Shown here one piece after another: positions 1 to 10,630 of a stretch of DNA of 64,000 nt (its first letter is position 1; every line of letters starts with the position of its first letter). The translations under genes and the position numbers were made by a program. The stretch covers positions 1,550,001 to 1,614,000 of the forward strand of contig JASSKH010000029.1 in assembly GCA_031763025.1 (NCBI GenBank), written 5' to 3'. This DNA is from Macrocystis pyrifera. Taxonomy: Eukaryota; Sar; Phaeophyceae; Laminariales; Laminariaceae. The notes under the pieces were generated by a model. It did not search any database. It saw only the letters and a list, made by a program, of their open reading frames with translations, and was not told where the DNA came from.

Positions 1-593
1 TCCGCCGCAGGACACACTCCTGTAACCTGGGGAATTCGAGTAGGAAAAGAGTATTCGAGTCGTCTATTTTGGACGGTGCGTGTGGCAGTAGCTGGCCAAT
101 CAAGGCGTTGGAATCCCATATCTCCACGCCCAAAAAAAATCGTAGAAACATCTACCATTTAGCTGGTATATCGATACATTTCGGCGGGCACAACTTATAG
201 CTGTGTACGTTGCGGGCTACCCCTCTCTTCATGCACAGCCGTCGAAAGCGGTCAGGTTGTTTCATACCAACAGAAGTAGCAGTACAGTAGTGGTTATGAA
301 GTTTAGCATCACCATTCCAGCAGAGGTTTATATATGTGGTCATACGTGATGCCTGGTTCGAGTACCGCGCGTATATATACGGTGAATCGAATTTTGACGT
401 GTGACTTGAGTTACAGCCCCTGTCAGCGAACCTTCAAAGTTGGTATGCGGAAAGTACATATTCTCGATGAAGACAACTCTAATTTGACATGCGGTGTTTT
501 TGAGTGGGTGCCCAACTACGTGGAACATCGTTTGGTTTCAGGTAGTGGTATGAACAAAAAATATCATGTTGAATCACGGCCAGAAATCTTATT
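1..593. other. Left flank outside the A duplication
   Basis: This stretch has no counterpart elsewhere in the window; similarity to the second A copy begins close to base 594. An open frame starts at 334 on the plus strand and runs across the boundary into a poly-T tract, so it is probably chance. I see no convincing exon, RNA gene or transposon end here. Confidence 0.4.
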
Positions 594-1984
594 TTTTCCG
601 ATAGAAAAACAAAAGGCGCAACTCCTTGAGGAAAAGTGGTCCAATTCGAATGGAAGAATGACACGTTTAATCCATCAGCGGAGCTCCCTCGGCATAATTA
701 GCAACAGAAACAAGACGTTTTTTTTTTTTTTTTTTTCGAAAGTACGATCAAAAATATTAGGGGAAACGTTTTGAAACGTTTTTGGTCGCAGGTCATACTA
801 CTAAATAATACGCACCTTGTAGTGATTATCCGGAATTTCCAGGTTAGCTGACAAGGGCTGTTGTGCGAAAGTAATGAATCCGAACTCCAGTATTAATAGT
901 CCAACAACGCATTACTAGTTTCACCTCCGAAGCACACACGATAAATTGTCGTAACCGGCGCAGATATTTTTAGTCGCTGCAAGCATTTGGTATTAAGTTG
1001 CACGCCTATTAATAGTTGCACACCCGTCAATATATGTTGTCACCACTACTATACTTTACATGCCTATTCGTACCACCTTGCGAAGGCAGTCGATCAGTGG
1101 ATCGGCACACGTAACAACCTGGTAGTATCGCGTAAGTACAACACCCTCTCGCATATGTACTAGACTGAATTACCTACTGGTGTGGTGCTTCCTGCCTGCA
1201 CCCCTTGCGAACAGATGGGGTTTCAACCTCCAGTTGCGTCTGGGACGGTTCGAACACACACACCATAAAAAACATGCGTGATATCTCCCATTCGGGTAGT
1301 GATCTAGGCCGCGACACTTGTCGATAAAAGCTACCCGCCAACCTCGTTACCTGGCAAAAAAATAATCGCATACCCAGGACAATAGCATACCCAGGACCAA
1401 AACCCTTTCCATATCAAAATTTCCACGCACTTAAAATACGTCCGCATCAGCGCACTTCCCCCGGCGCCCGCTCAGTTAAACTAACGCATCAGATACCACT
1501 ACACTATAAAATACCTTCATGATATCTCGGCCAATCCGGTTGTGATCCAGGCAGCAGCAGTTGTCGATAAAAGCTACCGGCCTACTACCTTGCCACTTGA
1601 CACAAATTAGGTAGTATACCCAGGACCAAAACTTCTCCACATCCAAATCTCCACGCGCAAGTAAAACACCTCCTCATCAATGCACTTCCTCCGGTGTCCG
1701 CTGAGTTAAACGAACACATCAGATACCACTACAAAGTAGCACACCACTCGGCTGCCTTACCATTTTGCCACTTGTCTTTGGGTCTTACTCATGCAGTAGA
1801 TATTTGCCGTACTTGAAAAATGAGGCATTCATGGCTTTCGGTACATGGGGCAAGTGCATCCATTCTTACCTGAAGACGTGAACAACCTATACAAAAAATC
1901 GTCGGAAAAAACTTCGAAGGTAGCCGAAAGACCCATGACCTACCCATCATCTCTCCTGGAAAGATAGCGAATAAACGAGCATCT

Positions 1985-2266
1985 ATGGATTTAATGAACG
2001 GGCCGAGGAAAGGGCATGTCACATCCACCCATCCATCCATCCATCTATCCACTCATCCACTAACTAAGGGAGCAACGACGAAACAAAAACAAAAAAATCT
2101 GCTGACGGCGAAAGGGCTGCAACCGATCACTCTCGATCGTATCTCAAAATCGCACCAATCCACCCTCGCCTCTATTGCCCATCGACCACCACAGGACGGA
2201 TCGATCGCGTTTGACTTGCAATACACCTCACTCTGTGGCGGAATGCAAGTTACAGTCGTATATTAA
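1985..2266 (+). CDS. Hypothetical 93-codon ORF, near-identical in A2
   Basis: The frame encodes 93 residues beginning MDLMNGPRKG and ending TVVY. It resembles no family I know and has no signal peptide or membrane segment. Its interest is conservation: against 31661-31942 I count two nucleotide differences in about 282 bases (one Gln/His change and one silent change in the last codon), while the DNA on either side differs more. It also contains a CATC/CCAT simple repeat (THPSIHLSTHP), which is typical of non-coding sequence. It could be an exon, a conserved non-coding element or chance. Confidence 0.25.
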   Translation: MDLMNGPRKGHVTSTHPSIHLSTHPLTKGATTKQKQKNLLTAKGLQPITLDRISKSHQSTLASIAHRPPQDGSIAFDLQYTSLCGGMQVTVVY

Positions 2267-2675
2267 TATTCAATAAAACGTTCCGTGTAACTCAGGCCGG
2301 AGAGCGGTACACATTAGCTGGTGCACAGCAGCAAGTATGCGCCTTCCACCTCGAGGTGAAAACCTGCCCAGTAGCCGTTCAACTGTTCGACGAGACAATA
2401 TCGATCGCTCTATCCCCCCCACGCTTTGTCGATGCCCATGTAAAGCAATTCGCCTCGAAAAGGATACGTGGTCAACAGTCAAAAGACTAAGGGAGGCAAC
2501 TAATGAGTACGCTTTTCCACGCTATGTCAAGCCACCCGTTATAAGGTAGTGCAGGATTTAAACTATATACCAGGAGGGACCTTTCACGCCATCAGGGGTA
2601 TCATTGGCTAAATCAAAAATGCAAAACTGAGGAAATATCATTTATAAATAGTACACTGATACCGTTAACCCTTGA

Positions 2676-2700
2676 GGGGGGGGGGGGGGGGGGGGGGGGG
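2676..2700 (+). repeat. Poly-G tract (25 G)
   Basis: An uninterrupted run of G. The equivalent position in A2 (about 32385-32398) is much shorter, so the tract changes length quickly. Other G tracts lie at 2932-2948, 5296-5325, 12795-12809, 22063-22081 and 26554-26594. Confidence 0.9.
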
Positions 2701-4081
2701 TGGTAGGGGTTTCCATGGTGAAGCGCGTGCTTCTCCCGATGGGGACGCACGCATATCGTTCGCGTCTTCGATTGACCGGCGTAGGCCTAAGAGCTTCCAT
2801 TCGAGCAGGGGGCGTTAACACGGGAGTCCACGATTAGTGTTTTGTTGTCCTTGATGCGTCAAGTTGTGTCAGCTGCAGGTTCCCCAGCCTGCGGAAACTG
2901 CCAGAGTGGGACGTAGAACAACCACAAGGGGGGGAAGGGGGGGGGGGGTTCTCGTTTGTTGGATACCTTAGGCTTTTGACCACTAATCACGCATCCCTTT
3001 GGAGACAGACCGAGACAAGGGGGGGGGGGCGTGGGTTACCGGAAAACGCGAACAGATGGACCACACTACGTGTTTGATCACCATGCGATTTGCAGCTGGC
3101 TTGTTGGTATCCATACAGCAATTTATACTTGGTATCGTAGTAAAGGTCCTGGGCAGACCACCCAAGCCCTCTGGGTTGTGGGCGTTAGGTGGGTTTTTGA
3201 AAGGAATGCTGCTATTAATATCAGTGCATTTTTTTATTCCTAACCTTTCTCGACGGTTCCCTTGTTCACGCTGCAGACTGTTCTTGTGTCGTGTTATGTC
3301 CTGTGGTTGTGTTTTGTGTCGCGCTCTTCTTTCGCATCCAGAGCGTTTGGGCATTTTTACGTTGACCTCCATAACACATACGCTCATTTGTTTTGTCGTA
3401 GGATTCTTTCGCGGCGTGTTGTGTGTCTTTCCGTCGGGCTGTATACGAAGTTTAGTTACCGTTAACCGTACCCTGAGGGGTTAAGGAAAAGCAGGGAGGT
3501 CCCCGCCCCGCAACCGTGAAAAGTGGAACTCCTTTTGACTTAGACTAGAGCCAGGTGCGGAATTTTCTCGCCACACATTCCCAAGGCACGAAACAGGCAC
3601 CGTGGCGGAGAGTGGAGAGCAGAGCCTACTTTGTGACTCCAGATCAAAGTTACGACTATTAGTAGGGAGGGAGAAGAAGCTGTCTACAGGTTCAGTGCAC
3701 GCGTTCAGTTCGTATTTTTTTGTGTGTAGTGTCTCACTTCGTGCACGGAACGTTTCGAGCAATTTCGATCACTGCAGCGCCTCTAGAGTCGGGGTAGAGG
3801 CCTCTGTCGAGAAAGCTGCGGGTGTTCATCTGAGAAGAACCACACAAACTGCTGTGATGAAGCTCTCTTGGGTCACTCACCCCTCGATATATTTATGGGC
3901 ACGAGCTCGCCGACGGTTCGAACGCGAGTCGCGGCCTTAACCCGAGCCCAAAGGCAGTGATCAGTGCTGGGATGCTGTGCATGGTAAGACCTCCAGGCTG
4001 ATTGGGCCGGTTTGGAAGCTCTGCTTGAAAACACTCTACTGTAGGTTCGCTTCGGCAAATCTCAGGGTGCTGTGGCTTCTA

Positions 4082-4198
4082 TTACGGGGGGCCATAGTAA
4101 ATAGGACTCAAATATTGTTAGTAAAAACGAGAGAATATATATATATATGTATATATTTTTATGTGTATCGTAGGTCCTATTTACTACGGTCCTCCGTA
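4082..4198. mobile_element. 105-bp-family hairpin MITE, in A1
   Basis: The left end reads TTACGGGGGGCCATAGTAAA and the right end is its inverted complement (TTTACTACGGTCCTCCGTA), with an AT-rich loop containing a TA microsatellite. The same insertion is present in A2 at 33875-33990, so it predates the duplication. The right terminus has decayed relative to the CCCCCGTAA consensus. Confidence 0.85.
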
Positions 4199-4932
4199 TG
4201 GGAGACTCTACTGGTTGCAGGTTGATTGAGCCGCTTACAATATACCTGATAGCCAACCAGGGTGTGCAAATGGTTACCTTAGGAATCTTTATCTATCAGC
4301 AGGTGACTACTAATGGCGAACGAAGCGTGTCATATCAGCGGCTCGTGGGTTTCGTACTTCAGCATGGCGGGTATCTTGAACGTGCCCGAGGTACAAAAAG
4401 TGCCGGCGATTGTGCCGGCCGTGTCAACTCGCCACTACATACTGTGTCAGTGCCCAGCTTTAAATATTTGCCGAAGGAACATTGTGCCCACCACAACCAC
4501 ATTCAGAGAAAGCAATACCAGGTACAACGTTTTGTTTTTTTTTATTGCTGGAAGCGAGAGATCCCTTAATGCGTGTCCTTCTCTCGCGAACCTAATCGAG
4601 CACACAACACCTTCCTTTTTTGTATCCATATCGTCTCCAAACAAAAACACAAAAAAAAAACGGTTTCGGATGTGAACATTTTATCCACAATAAACTAGTC
4701 AAACGTATTTCACTTTCTACAGTATATACATAAGCCTACATAAGACTCTAATTCCAAGCGATTTACTTCTCCACAACCAGAGGATTGCGGCCCTACAAGG
4801 GGGTCAACGAAATATTTTTACCTCTGCACCCTGATGGAACACGGATACTCCTTAAAGACGATTTGAAACGGTTGCTAAACCTCTGACTCACTTTTGATTT
4901 CAGACGGTCGCCAAAACGTGACGGAGCGGTCC

Positions 4933-5147
4933 TCAGAATGCGTAAGAATACGAGAGGGACTCGTCTGGCGAAACGTACTCGTCCTTCCATTGGAGGACGA
5001 GGTCAACGCCCTCCCAAGAGTAAACCCAGCCCTCCAAATCCTTGCCGTCCAGGCCCCACCCCCCATTCGCCTCAGGGAGGTCTTCATACTCATCGCCCTC
5101 GAAAGTCTTGCGGGAGGCAGGTCGGCCAAGGCCGAATTTCTCCTCCA
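4933..5147 (-). CDS. Acidic C-terminal exon, unknown protein (A1)
   Basis: The minus-strand frame encodes about 70 residues that are acidic and tryptophan-rich, including EGDEYEDLPEANGGWG and ending SYSYAF before a TGA. The A2 copy (34942-34728) keeps the frame, the stop and this character despite many amino-acid changes, with no frame-breaking indels. A good acceptor precedes it (TTTGCTTGTTGTTTTAG), so it may be a terminal exon. If read through instead, the frame upstream gives a hydrophobic stretch (VPLVIFSPSFTALGLLVVLV) resembling a signal anchor, but A1 has a stop before any Met there. Upstream exons were not found. Two other frames are also open here, so the strand is a judgement based on codon appearance. 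Confidence 0.4.
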
Positions 5148-5293
5148 CAACTAAAACAACAAGCAAACCAAGCGCAGTAAAAGAAGGGGAAAAAATGACG
5201 AGGGGGACGGGAAAATGGGTGGGGGAGTCGAGTGTAAATTAGGTTCGAGGCATGTTGAGGGCATTGAAGGTACAGAGGGGAAACCGTTAAGGC

Positions 5294-5295
<2 letters not shown>

Positions 5296-5325
<30 letters not shown>
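5296..5325 (+). repeat. Poly-G tract (30 G)
   Basis: A run of 30 G. The same site in A2 (35092-35098) has only seven, a clear case of mononucleotide expansion or contraction between paralogous copies. Confidence 0.9.
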
Positions 5326-5326
<1 letters not shown>

Positions 5327-5861
5327 CGAGAGCTTAGCTAGGCTGGGTCGAGGAGATAGGTCCGTAGTACGGCTTAGAGGGAAATGTAGGACATGCCGAG
5401 GGAAAGAACTATGAGGTCTACCCTTGCTGTGCTGCCGCGAGCTCCTCCTATATCAACGGCCTGATGAAGACGGCACATATATACGTCTCCACGTTAGGTT
5501 CGTCTTTGTCATTTGAGTCGTTGCAGCATGTTCTTGTGGAACAGATCAATCCAACGAAACACAGCAGACAGTAAGTCCCAACGTATGTCACCCTGGCGCG
5601 CAATATCTCGGCCCGGCAAGGAGGTTGGTGTGTGTTAGAACGTGTTGATACACGAGCACAATATCCTGTTGAGGTGGGTTGTCAGTCCAGTTGGTCTGTA
5701 GATCGGTGTCAAGCCCTGGTGGGTACAACAGGGAGTGATACTCCGTGCATATATACTACTGTAGTGCATTATGCTCCCTTTCTTATTCTGGGAATGTTTT
5801 GTGAGTGATCAAGGTCAAAGCGTGTGCGAAACACGGCGTCGGGTCGTCCACAAAACAAGCA

Positions 5862-6261
5862 GGATCGATAGCCGATACACGAGTGTACAATCACAGCAAG
5901 GGCGATATAAGTAATAGTTTCGGGAGACTGATATCAACACACCCTTATGTACGTATTGGAAGCAGGAGCAACATGCCCATTTTCTAGTGACGAGATTGTC
6001 CACGCTTTTGACGAAAGAGAGGTCGGTCGGTCGGTCAGTCGGTCAGGGCGTGTTTCATTCGTCGTTGGACCGGCTTTTCCTGATATGGTCGGTGCGAGGT
6101 TGGTCCAGTTCGTTTGTCGATATGTTTGACGGGTGGCATGAAACGGAACGAGACTAAACTTGGTCGTTCGTGACTCATCTCACCGTAGGGGCTATACCCC
6201 TTTTTCGGGCTCTCGATGTTGTTTTGGCCGGTCGAGCTCCTGAAGTGAACAACTACCTGTA
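5862..6261 (+). pseudogene. Disabled copy of the A2 ORF at 35645-35995
   Basis: A2 has a plus-strand frame between a possible acceptor (GTCGTTAG) and a good donor (GTAAGT). The A1 equivalent has the same borders (GATCGATAG and CTGTAAGTAC), but its frame is broken by a TAA near 5905, by an expanded CGGT tetranucleotide tract at about 6022-6048, and by a further TAA in the segment matching TERDYTWSF in A2. Either A1 is a pseudogene or neither copy is coding. I recognise no domain. Confidence 0.25.
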
Positions 6262-6312
6262 AGTACGATACTTCTATTACTGTAGTATGCTTGTGCTGGG
6301 ATTATTAACAGC

Positions 6313-6809
6313 TCATGTAACGGTTAGTCGGGGTGCGCAAACAAAATTCCTCGAGCAGTAATATATCGGGTGGGATATTGAGCTCCTAATGTGAGAAAAT
6401 CTCAGAAAATAAGGCAACGTGTCCTTGTCCTCGTCGCAATCCCTGTCGCCACCCTTCGACCCTGCGCGAACGAGTGGGGGCATCACCGCGCGCTGTAGTG
6501 TTGGTGCTTGAAGCTTGTAAGCCTTTTTCTTTTACTTGCTGTTCATAGACGTCTGGGAAGGCTTATCATGTGTGGGTTGCTTTCTCACTTGGTGTTCGTA
6601 TACGTCCGGGTTGGCATACCATGGAAATAGGTGATATGTATGCAGCGGTAAGTGCTTGGTTGGAGCAAGAGATACTGCCCAGCGGTACTTACGGGGACGG
6701 ATCTATAATCGAGATGCGTGCAGTACAGTATTTCATCGGGGCTGACAACGGTGGTGGCGACAATCGGTGGCAACAATGATGCCGACAAATAGTGGCAAAC
6801 AAAAACTAC

Positions 6810-6896
<87 letters not shown>

Positions 6897-8297
6897 TCAC
6901 TAATACCACTATCACTACGGCCACCACTACCACCCGTGCACTTGGAGCGGTGTGCGGGTCACGCACCATCTTTGCAGCACTGGTACTTGTCGCACTCTTG
7001 ATCGTGGCACTTGATGTGATCGGCGTCGTCGACGAGGTTGGTCGTGTCGGGGCACGCGAACGACGAGCAGAAAAAGTCGCAGCACTGTTTAACATCGCAC
7101 TTGTTGTCGTTGCACTGCGTCGTTGATGCGTCAGGGATTGGGTTGAGGGCGCCCGAGCAGCCGCCGAAGGAGTTGCAGAGCACCACCTGCAGAACATCCC
7201 ACGAGAGAAAAAGAGAGAGGGAGGAAGGGAGGGAGGCAGGGAGGGACGGAGGGAGGGACGGGGGGTGGGGGGTGCGAGGGGGAGATGAGTGGAAGATGGT
7301 GTTGTCAGCGACGAGGTAGAGAAATGACCGGATGGCGAACGAGGGATCGAGCGAGCCATATTTACGACCAGGTGAGGACAGGGTGGCAGCAGCAGCGAAG
7401 ACGAACATGCTTTCAGGGACGAGCGGGACATGGCCGAATGGCAGCAGCGAGCGAGCCAATGTGAAAAATGCTATCAGGGTCTACACGCTGTTCGGTACTT
7501 TGCTTGGCACCTTTTCGTCATCTTCAGCTGTGGTGCGCCTCCCCCTGAGTCCGTATTCGCCGTTCCCGGTAGCCGCTGCAAAACACAAGTAAATAATCCG
7601 AACATCACATACCGGAAAGAAGAATTAGCGAGGACTCTAAGCGAAATAAAAATAGTGATCGCAAAAAACTCTTAGAACAACGGTGGGGGACTGGGATCGC
7701 CGTGTCGATTTTGTTTCTTCTCTCTTTGCAAAAAAAGAAAACGTGCGACGCAACTGGCGGGAATTTGTCCCAGGGCAAGTGCGCGCCGACGCTAAATGTC
7801 CTAAACTTGATGGCTGCTGTAGGATCATTCGTTTTTAGTGTTTGGCCGCCAACAGTTCCTCAAACTTCCGGACAGGTTGATATGAAAACATTACTAATTA
7901 CTGTAGTATGGAGAGATTAAAACCCATTAAAATATGAAACTAGGCAACAATTACTCACGGAAATGAGGGAATACGATTACCAGGGCTGGGCTCCTCATGG
8001 GCCATGACCGGAGCCGCGGGTCGGGTCAGGAACAACTTAATATATCACGGTTCGCGGATGGTCTGGTCGGTCGGGTCGGGTCGGGTCGGATCAGGTCAGG
8101 ATGTTTTCAAACTTTTACTGGTCGGATCGGGTCAGGTTGGGTCGGGTCGGATCGGATCACCCTTACCCGACCCGACCCGACCCGACCCGACCCGTGAGAT
8201 TTGACCGGCCGTGGACAACAATCGTACATAATATGGGCTTACCAGCTGCGGCTTGGAGAGTAACCAGGGACACGGCGATCTTCGCGAAACGAGACAT
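6313..8297 (-). CDS. Secreted Cys-rich module protein, truncated copy A1
   Basis: The model joins 8297-8243, 7575-7511, 7186-6967 and 6461-6313 (162 residues). Exon 1 encodes MSRFAKIAVSLVTLQAAA, a typical secretory signal. Exon 2 adds a short charged stretch. Exon 3 encodes two six-Cys modules (CNSFGG..., CSSFACPD...) with spacing C-x4/5-C-x14-C-x4-C-x4-CC. Borders are G|GTAAGC, GCAG|CGGC, TGCAG|GTGGTG and G|GTGCGT, matching the other copies. Exon 4 begins the Asp/Lys linker (GSKGGDRDCDEDKD) but at about 6417 enters sequence that lies downstream of the gene in A2, so the distal modules are lost and an unrelated tail ends at TGA 6315-6313. The frame stays open, so a shortened protein is possible; it may equally be a decaying copy. 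The donor after exon 2 (GTGCCA) is weak. Intron 3 holds a long TAC repeat. Confidence 0.6.
6811..6896 (+). repeat. (TAC)n microsatellite in intron 3 of the A1 gene
   Basis: About 28 TAC units in a row. The A2 intron has only about five (37431-37446). The tract creates long artefactual open frames of Thr, Leu or Val on both strands. Confidence 0.95.
7200..7272 (+). repeat. GAGGGAGGGACGG purine tract (intron 2 pyrimidine tract)
   Basis: On the coding (minus) strand this is the long CT-rich tract leading to the exon 3 acceptor TTCTGCAG. A longer version lies at 37760-37890 in A2, and similar tracts lie before exon 3 in B1 and B2. It probably serves as the polypyrimidine tract while also expanding as a minisatellite. 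Confidence 0.7.
7981..8200. repeat. ACCCG/CGGGT pentamer array in intron 1 (A1)
   Basis: Blocks of GGGTC repeats on the left and ACCCG repeats on the right face each other as an inverted repeat inside intron 1 of the A1 gene. The left edge reads CAGGGCTGGGCTCC, close to the CAGGGCTTTTC terminus of the complete element at 47208-47977. It may therefore be an old, eroded relative of that hAT-like element. The A2 counterpart is 38600-38812. Confidence 0.6.
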
Positions 8298-8682
8298 CTC
8301 TTTCCAGTGCTTCAGAGGGTAGTTGTTAGTACTAGCCTGTGAGCTGAGGAAGGAACGGGAGGAAAAAAAAGAGAGAGGAAGCGAGAGCGAGTTGGCAACG
8401 AAAAGGGGGGGGGGTAACGTTAAAGTTAATGGCTTCTTATTATCGTAATGTAACGAAACAAGCAATGTGTGAGATTAATTTGATCTCCCGCTCCACAAAC
8501 CCCAGTTTTTTCTACTGTACGTCCATTCTTACACGCTTCGAACGGGTTGAACGACAATACTATATGTACTCTATTATAAACATGGAGGAGTCAATAGCAG
8601 GTATGTAGTAGTAAAAAATATTAGATTGAGAGCGAGCGATTCGGCTGAAAAAGGGGGGCACCTTGAACCTGGAGTGATTGTA

Positions 8683-8795
8683 CTACGGGGGACCATAGTA
8701 AATAGGACCAAATATTGTTAGAAAAAATAGTGAAATATGTAGGTATTTATGTATACGATATGTCCTATCAACTATTGTGCCGCGTGATAGTAGCT
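8683..8795. mobile_element. 105-bp-family MITE, degenerate right end (A1)
   Basis: The left end CTACGGGGGACCATAGTAAA is well preserved. The right end has decayed (CCTATCAACTATTGTGCCGCGTGATA). The A2 counterpart (39296-39405) keeps a recognisable CCCGTAA end. The insertion is shared and predates the duplication. Confidence 0.75.
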
Positions 8796-9039
8796 TTAGA
8801 ATGGCGAGGTATTAATATAACCTTCCACGCCTCAGACAGATCGTCCAACGAATATTTCCCGCTTCATGGTGATCTACAGATCTTTGAGGGTGGATACCTC
8901 CCTAATCTGCAAGATCTAGAGGTCATGTTGCCGGGTGGGAGCTAGCCAGTATATTCTGAATGATTCATAGGATGTGTTTGTCAAGGTGGATCCGTACCAT
9001 ACAGATACTGCACAACACCTCCGAACGGGAGGTTCGAAT

Positions 9040-9565
9040 CGAGATGATCTACCTGTAGATGATATATCTGTAGATGAGATATCTGTGGATGATATATCTG
9101 TAGATGATCCATCTGTAGATGATCGATCTGTAGATTATCGATCTGTAGATGATCAATATGCAGATGATCGATTTGTAGATGATCGATCTGTAGATGATCT
9201 GCCTGCAGATGCTCTATGGATGATCTATCTGTGGATGATCCATCTGTAGATGATCCATCTGTAGATGATCGATCTGTAGATGATCAATCTGTAGATGATC
9301 AATCTGCAGATGATCTATCTGTAGATGATCTGTCTGTAGATATATGATCTATCTGTAGATGATCTGTAGGTGATCTATCTGTAGATGAGCTATCATCTGT
9401 AGATGATATATCTGTAGATGTTATATCTGTAGATAAGCTATCATCTGTAGATGATCTATCTGTAGATGATCTATCTGTAGATGGTATACTGTAGACGATC
9501 TATATGTAGATGACATATGCAGATGATCTATCTGTAGATAGTCTATCTGATAATATGTAGATGAT
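9040..9565 (+). repeat. 15-bp minisatellite, unit GATCTATCTGTAGAT
   Basis: More than 30 imperfect copies of a 15-base unit (variants GATGATATATCTGTA, GATCGATCTGTAGAT). The unit is partly self-complementary, so open frames rich in DDISVDD or YRSST appear on both strands; they are not treated as genes. The A2 array (39660-39795) has only about nine units. Confidence 0.95.
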
Positions 9566-10052
9566 CTGTCCCGACGTGTGGAATCTTCCAATCGACTCTC
9601 GCAGTAATAATACTTGTGCAAACGCGGGGGGGGGTGGCAGCAATGCCGAACGAGAATATCTGCGCTCTGGTTCAAACCTTATTAGCCAAAATATTTCAGG
9701 GTCCAAAGTCCACGCCGTTTTGTGGAGTTTAGACCGTGAAAGTTGAAACAGAGGTGTTCTATTGACCCCTGCCAGGCGGACGGCGGACGTTTTTTCCCCC
9801 CGCCAGATATGTTTTTTTTTCGGTATTTTTTGTTATATGCTTGAACCAGCCTGCACAGTTCGGCGAAGGGCATGAGTGGGCCAGGCAGCCCTGGCATAAA
9901 ATGGCACTGACTGCGTACTCGTACTCTATTACGGCAGACTACAGCCTACGCAGCGGTAGCGGATGTTTTAGATGTTCAAACCGGTGGGGAAAAAAGGGCG
10001 AAATCACGGCAGCAAAAAGAAGCACGGCGGGTTACAAGAGGGAACGGCGGCT

Positions 10053-10157
10053 AATACGGGAGGCCATAGTAAGTGGGACCTACGGCACACACAAAAACCT
10101 ATATGTTTACCTATGATTACCAACAATATTTGGTCCTATTTAATATGCCCCCCCGTA
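10053..10157. mobile_element. 105-bp-family MITE (A1)
   Basis: The left end is degenerate (ATACGGGAGGCCATAGTAAG) and the right end is CCCCCCCGTAA. The A2 counterpart at 40281-40385 is better preserved, exactly 105 bp, and flanked by TA on both sides. Confidence 0.8.
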
Positions 10158-10510
10158 ACAGGAAGACGTGTCGTTTCGTCGTTGTTGTCGCTGCCGCCGT
10201 TGTTTCGTCGCGATCATATCATTGCATATTTGTTGGTTTTGGGTTGCTTGTTGTCGAGGGTTGCTGTCGCATGTTCGTTTCAAAAACAAATATGCGCACG
10301 CTGAGAGTTGCGGTGACGAAAAAGGTTAATAATGCATGGTACCATGGATACTACTACTAATACTCTGTGGGGGCGCAATTATAAAGAGCGAATAATCCTC
10401 ATATTAATGAATGGAGGGTCCTTATAATGAAAGCGAAGCAGGATAATGGCACCACACATGAATCGGAGCGCGGGAGACAAAGCACAAAAACACAGACACC
10501 AACACGCATT

Positions 10511-10630
10511 TCGGGGGACCATAGTAAATAGGACCTACGGTGCACTCAAAAAAGCTTTATATTTACTGCAGCTATTTTTACCAACAACATTTGTTCGTAC
10601 CAGGTATTTAGTATTATTATCCCCCACAAT
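10511..10630. mobile_element. 105-bp-family MITE, eroded (A1)
   Basis: Left end CGGGGGACCATAGTAAATAG and a decayed right end near CCCCCACAATGATAG. It matches 40727-40843 in A2. The central part shows the family pattern of a short AT-rich spacer between GGACC and its complement. Confidence 0.65.

Noticed and set aside
3000..3484. 161-codon hydrophobic plus-strand ORF
   Set aside because: The A2 counterpart is frameshifted and shortened, and the antisense frame is also open; no sign of constraint.
6733..7431. 232-codon minus-strand frame with long Val run
   Set aside because: Produced by the TAC microsatellite and the CT-rich intron tract; it crosses the exon 3/intron borders of the real gene in another frame.
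9010..9050. tRNA B box (GGTTCGAATCG)
   Set aside because: No matching A box or cloverleaf; the A2 counterpart has lost the match.
8974..9249. ORF of DDISVDD repeats
   Set aside because: Frame created by the 15-bp minisatellite (unit divisible by three); the A2 array does not keep it.
9040..9565. Possible CRISPR-like array
   Set aside because: Units are contiguous 15-mers without spacers, in a eukaryotic setting.
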